DNA from: Zychaea mexicana
Taxonomy: Eukaryota > Mucoromycota > Mucoromycetes > Mucorales > Lichtheimiaceae
Assembly: GCF_025766255.1 (NCBI RefSeq)
Contig: NW_026516867.1
Span: 1 to 52,932 of the forward strand
DNA: 52,932 bases
Direction: 5' to 3'
Below are positions 46,264-52,932 of the stretch, in pieces (position 1 is the stretch's first letter; each line of letters opens with the position of its first letter). The position numbers and the translations under genes were made by a program. Below the pieces are notes generated by a model. The model was not told where the DNA came from. It did not search any database and was given only the letters and a program-made list of their open reading frames with translations.

Positions 46264-46804
46264 TTATTTATTTATTTTATTTTTTTTATTTTTTATGTAT
46301 CTTTGTGCTGTTGATTTCGGGATCTTTGCTTCCTCCGCTGCCTTTCGTATTGACCACCCCATATTAAAGTAGAGGTGGATCAAGTATGCTTGTTTGGAGT
46401 CAGTATGAAAGGTTCTGTTAACCCCATAATTGTTGTTGCTGACCTGGTCTTCCTGGCTACCTTGATTATGGACCAGTTGACCTAGACAGAAGATATGTTT
46501 TTGTTACATCAGTAAACTAAAAATTAACAAGTTGCACGCATCTTTTGAATAATGGTAAAATGTGTTTGGGACGTACTGGTTTCCATTTTGTCAACTACAA
46601 GGTAAACCAGGTTGCCCAGGTCTTCTTCCGGAAGAATATCCGTAGGTGTAGCTATATATAATGGAAATAGACGAGTAACGCGCTGTTTTTTGATAGTAAT
46701 GTTTAGTTGAACTTACTCGGATCGAATGGTTCCAACATGGATTCATCCCACAATTCAAATTCCAGAAATTTTGTAAAGGAGATGTTGTTGTTGTTGTTGT
46801 TCAT
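46264..46804 (-). CDS. Small spliced helix-turn-helix-like protein
   Basis: Three exons, 46804-46717, 46651-46577 and 46481-46264, joining in frame to 126 residues. It opens with Met and six Asn, then ISFTKFLEFELWDESMLEPF and an acidic TDILPEEDLGNLVYLVV. It ends with a helix-turn-helix-like segment (QAYLIHLYFNMGWSIRKAAE, then IPKSTAQRYIKN) and a Lys/Asn tail. The motif (I/M)P-x-x-T-A-x-R matches the one in the transposase gene of the same element (IPERTAQRYWKR). Introns of 65 and 95 nt are GT-AG. It has the look of a DNA-binding regulator or decoy derived from the transposase N terminus; that role is inference. Confidence 0.65.
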
Positions 46805-47103
46805 TGTTACGAAAAAGATAGAGTGATTTATACATTCGGAAAATAGACTTGTCTTTGGTTTAAATAGTTTATGGTTTTCTCTTATGTAACCACATGCTTT
46901 CGGGATACAAAATAGTTACAAACGGCTTAGTTTTCTTACGCATATGCCGTTAAACTATATTGCTGGTTTGTGACACCACCAAAAAGATCCAGTAATAGAT
47001 GTTTGTAAGGTTATCTTATCCAGTATTTGTGATGATTCACAAAAATAAAGAGACAGACTACTGTATGAAGAAAAAAAATTATTTTTTGACAAAAGAAATG
47101 CAT

Positions 47104-47574
47104 TTATTTGGTTTTCAAATGATGCTCTCGCAAAACTGCTTGACCTTCCTCAGTATCGATAAATTGCATAACCCAGCGATGCATTGTAGCTGCTGGAACT
47201 TTGGTTCTACCGTAGTCGCGTCTTTCAAGGGCACAATCTTTAATTGCTTTCTTGATTTCTTCATCATCCTTGTTCCATTTAGTATATGTTCGTTTTTTGA
47301 CAGTTGTCAGTGTTGTGATTTCTTCTTGGAGCTGTTCCACCAGTTGCACTAGATCTTGAACTGCCTTAACACAGGGGAGCTCGTCGACTGGTTCGTAATC
47401 TTCTTCCAGCCGCATTGCATCTAAGGTTCTTATAAATTCCTCTATTAAAGCATTAGAATAGCGGCCAAAGGATATAATCTTCGATTATATAAACATACCA
47501 ATGTAAGGGTCTTCTCCCTCACTGACATTGACAGCTTCACGTATTTCTTTATGAGAAAGGACAATGCTTGCCAT
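47104..47574 (-). CDS. Small spliced coiled-coil plus HTH-like protein
   Basis: Two exons, 47574-47499 and 47420-47104, joining in frame (Ile-Asp across the junction) to 130 residues. Starts MASIVLSHKEIREAVNVSEG. An acidic segment and then a coiled coil VKAVQDLVQLVEQLQEEITTL follow. The C-terminal part is basic, YTKWNKDDEEIKKAIKDCAL, with VPAATMHRWVMQF placed like the recognition helix of the other accessory proteins. It ends VLREHHLKTK. The gene is divergent from 48780-49280 across the repeat region. Coiled coil plus DNA-binding-like end suggests a dimeric regulator (inference). Confidence 0.6.
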
Positions 47575-47719
47575 GCTAGAAAGGACTACGTAGTGAGAAT
47601 TCAGACAGATAGAGTAAAAAGAAAGTTTATAATCAGAAATTTTCAGGTAGGAAATAAATAAACTATAAGTAAGATATGATCCTTGCAAACCTACAGTACT
47701 GTAGAAGAATAGGGTAGAG

Positions 47720-48600
47720 TATCCACATGAAGATCTAGCAAGAAGCATAATGAAATGTTGCACGAAATGGGGCGGCATAAAGTACGGAAGGTGATTTCAT
47801 TCCATTATCTGTATATGAAAATAAAATATAACGAAGTGTTGCACGAAATGGGACAAAAAAAATCACAGCAAAGTTTAATAGCTTGTATCCATATGAAGAT
47901 CTAGCAAGAAGTATAATGAAGCGTTGCACGAAATGGGACAAAAAAAAACCACAGCGAGGATCTAGTAAGAAGTATAAAGCGTTGCACGAAATGGAATGCA
48001 ATCACCCTCCGCTATTACTTTATGCCGTCCCAGTTCGTGCAACACTCCATTATACTTCTTACTAGATCCTCACACATACACGTAATTATACTTTGCTGTC
48101 GGTTTTTTGTCCCACTTCGTGCAACGCTTCATTATACTTCTTGGTAGATCCTCACGCATACACGCTACTATGCTTTGCTGTTATATTTTATTTTCTTATT
48201 CAAACAATGGAATGGAACCACATAAGATGGAATGGAATCACCCTCCGCTATTACTTTATGCCGTCCCAGTTCGTGCAACACTCCATTATACTTCTTACTA
48301 GATCCTCACACATACACGTAATTATACTTTGCTGTCGGTTTTTTGTCCCACTTCGTGCAACGCTTCATTATACTTCTTGGTAGATCCTCACGCATACACG
48401 CTACTATGCTTTGCTGTTATATTTTATTTTCTTAATCAAACAATGGAATGGAACCACATAAGATGGAATGGAATCACCCTCCGCTATTACTTTATGCCGT
48501 CCCAGTTCGTGCAACACTGCATTATACTTCTTACTAGATCTTCACACATACACGTAATTATGCTTTGCTGTGATTTTTTGTCCCATCTGGTGTAGCATTC
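47720..48600. repeat. Divergent repeat region with nine copies of a GTTGCACGAA motif
   Basis: Between the start codons of two divergent genes. On the right (47992-48590) a ~236-bp unit repeats about 2.5 times. Each unit has two diverged ~80-bp subrepeats containing TTTTTGTCCCA, TTCGTGCAAC and ATTATACTTCTT..TAGATC. On the left (47720-47990) the same subrepeats are in opposite orientation. The palindrome-related core TTCGTGCAAC/GTTGCACGAA occurs nine times. Related TTTTTGTCCCAT words recur at 48575 and 49455, the latter upstream of the transposase gene. Likely a shared regulatory or binding-site array. Confidence 0.8.
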
Positions 48601-48779
48601 ATATATACTCTATGTTGAAACTTCAAGTCTATGCGTTATAATGGAATGTTGTCATCTGTTGTAGATACCATTGTGGATTGCTTAATTATATATATCTGTA
48701 GGTACGGAACAAAAAAGTATATAAACCGATGATTCAAATCCATTGCTTGTAATAACTCATTCTAAATTTGCTATTAATC

Positions 48780-49280
48780 ATGTCCGATATCATTTCTACA
48801 AACGACTCCTCCCTCGACCTCATGCAGTTTGAATTAGACGTGGACATGCAAGGCAGTCTCGATGTATACAATACTCAGGAATTGAGCAAGGCTCTTCCTT
48901 TTGGTGACTTTGAAGAAGACACTACAACATCACCATCATCATCATCATCATCAGCATCGCGGTCTCCATCCTCCTCCGCCTCCTCTGCCTCCTCTGCCCC
49001 ATCATCGCCATCACCACCACGGAGACGGCAACGAGCACCCCGCCGCGAGTACAACCAAGACGAGGTCGTAGTGGTGCTGCGCGCCTATTTTTGGGATGGG
49101 CTTACAATCGAGCAAGCCGGCGCCAAGGTGAAGATGCCGAAGGGAACGGCATCAAGACTCATCCGCATCTACCGCCCCCACATGCCACCACCACCCAAAC
49201 GGCCCCGTGCTCCCAAGAGTAACCACTTCTTGACGAAGGTTAATGATGGTATTCTGGAGGCAGCTTTACAACATCCGTAG
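48780..49280 (+). CDS. Small Ser-rich helix-turn-helix-like protein
   Basis: 166 residues, single exon. I chose ATG 48780 (MSDIISTNDSSLDLMQFEL) because it follows an A/T-rich leader and starts the acidic region. N-terminal ~50 residues are acidic, then a long Ser run with Pro/Ala (residues ~55-85), a basic hinge RRRQRAPRR, and an HTH-like segment YNQDEVVVVLRAYFWDGLTI..AGAKVKMPKGTASRLIRIY. A Pro/Arg-rich end and FLTKVNDGILEAALQHP follow. The MPKGTASRL helix matches IPKSTAQRY and IPERTAQRY in its neighbours. An acidic region plus DNA-binding domain is the layout of a transcription factor; function inferred. Confidence 0.7.
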   Translation: MSDIISTNDSSLDLMQFELDVDMQGSLDVYNTQELSKALPFGDFEEDTTTSPSSSSSSASRSPSSSASSASSAPSSPSPPRRRQRAPRREYNQDEVVVVLRAYFWDGLTIEQAGAKVKMPKGTASRLIRIYRPHMPPPPKRPRAPKSNHFLTKVNDGILEAALQHP

Positions 49281-49579
49281 TTTTTTTATTAATAAATATT
49301 TTTTTCTCTGCTGGTTGTCTCTAAACAAATACTTGCTTTATGTAACAATGGTGGGATACTTTTTATAATTAGCTACAAACTGTATCTTGCTTAGTGGGTT
49401 TAACATGGGTGACATTATTGCGAGTTGATCTAATGGATTTAAAAAAACTACTGTTTTTTGTCCCATTTGGTGTTACCTTACAAGTTCTGTTCAATAACAA
49501 ATTCACAGAATTGAAAAGTATATATAGTACTTGTCCATACAGTATTATTATCACTCGATTTTTTACATCAACTATCACC

Positions 49580-51138
49580 ATGTTATCCATCAAAAATTTA
49601 ACGCTACCATACAATACTGACGTTGATATGCATGAAGAGGAGATGGAAGTAGACGACGTGTACCAAATCGTATCCGATGAATTTAGTGGCCATACTGGTG
49701 GTGTACACTCCCTTGTATCGATGACCAAGATAAAAACTACATCGCAGGTACTTACAAAATATATTGGTCAATAATTCTGTAGAACATGATATGTATTCTA
49801 TATATTTTATTAATTAATGGTTGGTAATTCACAGGAAATTTCTACATCCAAGGTAATCGATCCTCCAACGTCCACTTCGCCTGGTACTGAAGCCGCAGAA
49901 AACCAAACGGAATCAGTGAAAAAGGGAAGGGGAAGACCTCGCAAAAACCCTCCAAAAGAGCCTGTCATCCCAAAAAGTATGCTACTTACTATTACTAAAC
50001 CTTACTTAATAACATTAAACCTCTAGTTGCTTCTGATATCTAATCCAAAACTCTTAATTCCTATAGGAGCTCATCGAGTGTATCGAGATCCAGAAATTAT
50101 CCAATTGATCGATAGAATCCAAAATGTCACTTTAAACGCTGCAGAGGCTGGGCGCGACTTGTTGATCCCTGAACGAACCGCACAGCGATACTGGAAACGA
50201 TTTGTCGACGGTGAGCCATATCTCCCAAGTACAATGGGTAAATCTCCCGGTCCTCCACCAACCTTGACACCCGAACACACAGCATTTCTCCAGGCGTATT
50301 ACGATACCAAGTCAGATGCGACCCTCAAAGAAGCACAGCAATCGCTTGTTGATCGATTCGGCATCAGCATCACTCAAAGTGGCCTCCAGAAGCACCTTGT
50401 TAGCAAATGCGGGCTTACTATGAAGAAGTTGGAACGGATCTCTGAGTACCGCAACTCCGATGAAACGATCGCTTCCCGGATCAACTGGGCACACGCATTT
50501 GAAGCCAGTGGCATTAATTACCACAAATGCGTCTTTATTGATGAGGCTGGCTTCAACATGCACATCAAGCGTAACTTTGGTCGATCGAGACGAGGTGAGC
50601 CCGCCAAGGCCTTGGTTTCTAAGTCGCGTGGGGTCAATATTACGATCTTGGGTGCCATCACTGGTGAAGGTGTAATCAACTTGAGTCTCCGGAGACCTCA
50701 AGCGGTTGTCGCTTCCAAGAAACACAAGACGCGTGACGGTGAAGAAAAGGTGATGGGCAAAATCGGCACTGGGCGGAGCATTTTATCGAATTTTTGGAAG
50801 TGATGATGAAGGTGCTCACCGAAAATGGTATGGGTGGAAGGACCTTGGTATTGGATAATGCCGCTATCCACAAGACTGATGAAGTTCGGGATGCCATTGC
50901 CAAGCAAGGATTCGAGATCCTCTTTCTCCCGCCCTACAGCCCATTCCTCAATCCAATTGAGGAATTTTGGTCAAAGCTCAAGGCAGGTGTCAAACGCCAT
51001 TTACTGACCACAGACGACACCTTGCTGCCGCGCATCATCAACTCCGCCCATGAAGTCACCGCCCAAGATTGCCAAGGATGGATTCGCCACTCCCTTACGT
51101 TTGTGCCTAGGTGTATAGAAGGAGAGAAGATGCTGTAG
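49580..51138 (+). pseudogene. Tc1/mariner-type DD34E transposase, three exons, one frameshift
   Basis: Exons 49580-49747, 49835-49976 and 50067-51138. Starts MLSIKNLTLPYNTDVDMHEE. Acidic N terminus, then a GRGRPRK AT-hook-like motif, a first HTH (EIIQLIDRIQNVTLNAAEAG..IPERTAQRYW), and a second winged-HTH-like part (TLKEAQQSLVDRFGISITQS..LQKHLVSKCGL). The catalytic core has Asp in CVFIDEAGFNMH, Asp in TLVLDNAAIH and Glu in PFLNPIEEFWSKLK, with 34 residues between the last two. At about 50768-50780 (GGGCGG) the frame must gain one base to pass from KIGTG to EHFIEFLEVMMKVL; without it translation stops at 50803. One missing G, by mutation or sequencing error, is the only lesion found. Confidence 0.85.
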
Positions 51139-51296
51139 TTTTTTTTCATATTTTATATGTTTTTTTACTGCCCTTCTATATTTTTTCCTTTTACTTTTTT
51201 TTTCATATATATATATATGTTTTTTTTAATAAAATATAGAGTTGTCGAAAATCATTAACTGTCATGCTGAGAAAAAGAAGGCAAAACGATTACCAT

Positions 51297-51530
51297 AATT
51301 ACCCAACCGCCATTATGGATTTACTATTCTGCCATCAACCTGAAATTACGGCCGCCATTATGAATTTATTATTCTGCCATCAACCTGTAACTCGGCCGCC
51401 ATTGTATTTTTTTCCTCCTGCCATTCACGAAAATCACACCGCCAATCACAAATACCCCCAACGACAAAGTGAAAAAAAAGCCCCGCCATGATGGGAAAAA
51501 AAGCCCCGCCAATCATTAGGAAAAATCCTG
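51297..51530. repeat. Right terminal inverted repeat of the Tc1/mariner-type element
   Basis: Reverse complement of 45083-45310, ending AATCCTG at 51530 followed by TA. Confidence 0.88.
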
Positions 51531-51532
51531 TA

Positions 51533-52339
51533 CACTACCATCGTGGATACGGTTTTTGTATATGTTAATAGTCATGATGCTGACATTTGAGGTATTATAA
51601 TGTTATTGCTGGTGCCGAATTAGTAAATTGGGACCTAGTTCACATTATTTAGATCTGAGAATGGTGAGTGATCAAAACACTCTTTCTTTCTGTTTTATGT
51701 TTCTTTCTGACTATACTTCCTGCTTGCATTTACTCTTGGTTCACGCTGCCATTGTCCAAAAGGTGAAGCAATCTCAATGAAGTGTGTGCTTATAAGTGAT
51801 ATCAACATCCACCTCCCTCGCTTTCCTCGGCTGAATGAACTCCTTCGCTGCGCTCCGGGTCATTCAATGGATTGGATGTTTCCTGGGGGGTTCCCCCTAC
51901 ACCCCCCCTTCTAAACCTTAACTAAAGCTCGCTTCGCGAGCTTATTTATTGCTATGACTACATATAACCTTAAACATTATCATCCTTACTATGACATGAA
52001 ACCCTACTACACGTTCGTTTGTCAAATTAAAAGGGACGACAGAGGACCTTTTGACTGGTATTTCACTGTTAATGCGGGGACAACTTATTTGTTGCTATCG
52101 ATAGCTCTTACATATTTCGAAAGTTCATCAATGTGTCTGCTTTCATTTGAACATCGTGGTAGATTACTGCTGCTTGTCGTAATTAGCTGAAAGGTGACAG
52201 CAGCTTCGTGCAGTTCTATATCCTGTTGTTTCGCGTCAGATCTACATACGAAAGATACTGTGAAGAGGTAAGAATATTCTATTGTACATTAAGTTATAAT
52301 AAGTGAAAATAAGAGTTTAGAAGCACAGCAGAAAAGGGC
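51533..52339. other. Flank with GC-rich hairpins near the Helitron 3' side
   Basis: No convincing gene. At 51836-51878 TGAATGAACTCC...GGGTCATTCA can pair, with CTTCGCTGCGCTCCGGG between. At 51926-51942 AGCTCGCTTCGCGAGCT forms a perfect stem-loop. A run CCTGGGGGGTTCCCCCTACACCCCCC lies between them. Such stems beyond the helicase stop could belong to the 3' end of the Helitron read on the minus strand, but the CTRR terminus was not identified. Confidence 0.4.
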
Positions 52340-52932
52340 TTAAGGTGATGGAGGTGGAAATGCAGTAATTGTTGTTGTAGGAGAAGTTGGTGGTGAATTT
52401 TCGGCTTGTTCAGGAACAGAGGCTAGCAGATGCAAGAGAACTTCGTGGTAGACAATATTGGTGGTTTGTGGTGGTCCAGACCCTAAGAGATCGATGGCAA
52501 CGCGAAGATTGTTAGGGTCAGTTGCCCAAGATAGCGCAACATATAGTTGGCCATGAGCAAAGACATCTTCTGCAAGGCAGACACTGACATATTGCAGGGT
52601 TTGCCCTTGCGCTTTGTGGATGGTTATAGCAAAGGCAGGCTGGACAGGGAATTGGCGGCGATAGAGGATGAAGAGATAATCTTCTTCTATTATACACATA
52701 TTGATACATGGAAGGAAAAATTCGAAGCCACGATGCCCTTAGTTAATTCTTTTCGCGGCAATACACCGATCAAGAAGCTATATCACGAATAATTTTGTGC
52801 CATTGCAATAGGCCAGTGTCGGGATCCAAGTTGCGCATGAGCACTACAGGCATGCCAGGCTTGAGCTGTAGCGTATGGCTAGGTATGCCATTAGTGCTGA
52901 GACTGTTTAAAAACTCGACGGGATAGTTGACT
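52340..52932 (-). pseudogene. Helitron (Pif1-type) helicase C-terminal part, frameshifted, cut by window edge
   Basis: Minus strand entering from beyond 52932. First frame: [34 protein letters not shown]. Near 52800 the conserved NGT(R/K)L segment appears in another frame. Then, after further frame changes to about 52700, RRQFPVQPAFAITIHKAQGQ, YVSVCLAEDVFAHGQLYVAL and the stop at 52340. The PAFAITIHKAQGQT and HGQLYVALS motifs are helicase motifs V-VI of the RepHel protein of Helitrons (Pif1 family). At least two frameshifts, so not functional. A host Pif1 gene is less likely because of these lesions and the Pro/Thr-rich tail. Confidence 0.75.

Larger units (their letters stand above)
45083..51530. 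mobile_element. Large Tc1/mariner-type element carrying at least five genes
   Basis: 6448 bp. Ends read CAGGATTTTTCCTAATGATT and its inverse, with TA on both sides (45081-45082, 51531-51532). Inverted repeats of about 226 bp (45083-45310 and 51297-51530) are ~97% alike. They contain two GGCGGGGCTTTTTTT units and two ATGGCGGCCG..GGTTGATGGCAGAAT units. Inside are a DD34E transposase gene (49580-51138, plus) and four further small spliced or single-exon genes: 45986-45639, 46804-46264 and 47574-47104 (minus), and 48780-49280 (plus). A repeat-filled divergent region lies at 47720-48600. Typical Tc1/mariner elements are 1-2.5 kb with one gene, so this organisation is unusual. Confidence 0.85.

Noticed and set aside
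48093..48595. Open frames running through the 236-bp repeat
   Set aside because: They merely repeat with the unit and read the binding-site-like array; the true gene starts at 48780.
51954..52190. 78-residue plus-strand frame
   Set aside because: No recognisable motif, AT-rich, and no splice or conservation evidence; random frame length is plausible.

Overview
The window looks like a transposon-dense, non-syntenic block of a fungal nuclear genome, most likely an early-diverging fungus of the Mucorales type. Reasons: introns are short (about 60-125 nt) with GT-AG ends and GTATGT/GTAAGT donors; the element mixture is a Mucoromycota-like one (Crypton, DIRS-like gag, hAT, pogo, PIF/Harbinger, MULE, Plavaka-like Tnp2, LINE with zinc knuckles, Helitron helicase, Tc1/mariner); and no housekeeping gene is visible. 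I cannot name the species. Almost every protein recognised is a mobile-element protein, so the window may be pericentromeric or subtelomeric, but that is inference.

Layout. 1-2419: Crypton tyrosine recombinase gene, minus strand, three exons, running off the left edge. 3502-5895: hAT transposase gene with two in-frame stops. 6400-6980: decayed DIRS-like gag. 7670-10119: complete pogo/Tigger element (TA target duplication, matching inverted repeats, open five-exon transposase). 10685-13670: broken copy of an unidentified four-exon gene family, with a 1.7 kb inverted-repeat element (11211-12907) in its first intron. 13893-17519: element made of two ~1.28 kb inverted arms around a 1.05 kb loop. 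18880-21801: PIF/Harbinger element with Myb-like gene and broken transposase. 21909-22684: LINE 3' fragment.

22740-28420 is an extremely AT-rich island. It holds a DDE_4-type transposase gene split by two 20-bp minisatellite arrays, between which sits a second, nearly complete copy of the same transposase (opposite strand) and a small putative zinc-binding protein gene. 29014-32179: degenerate Plavaka-like Tnp2 transposase. 32540-33637: second broken copy of the unidentified gene family. 35134-37196: 5' part of a LINE.

37211-44610 is a second palindromic element (arms ~1.1-1.2 kb). Its left arm has been entered by a MULE (37258-41312) with 110-bp perfect terminal repeats, an 8-bp target duplication and an open five-exon gene of about 914 codons coding a FAR1/MULE/SWIM transposase that ends in an OTU cysteine-protease domain.

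45083-51530 is the most unusual object: a 6.4 kb TA-flanked Tc1/mariner-type element with ~226-bp subrepeated terminal repeats. It carries a DD34E transposase gene plus at least four further small spliced genes, three with a helix-turn-helix-like segment resembling that of the transposase, and a repeat-filled divergent intergenic region. 52340-52932: Helitron helicase 3' end, running off the right edge.

Intron and frame assignments were made by hand from splice consensus and reading frame; family calls rest on motif recognition, not on database search.
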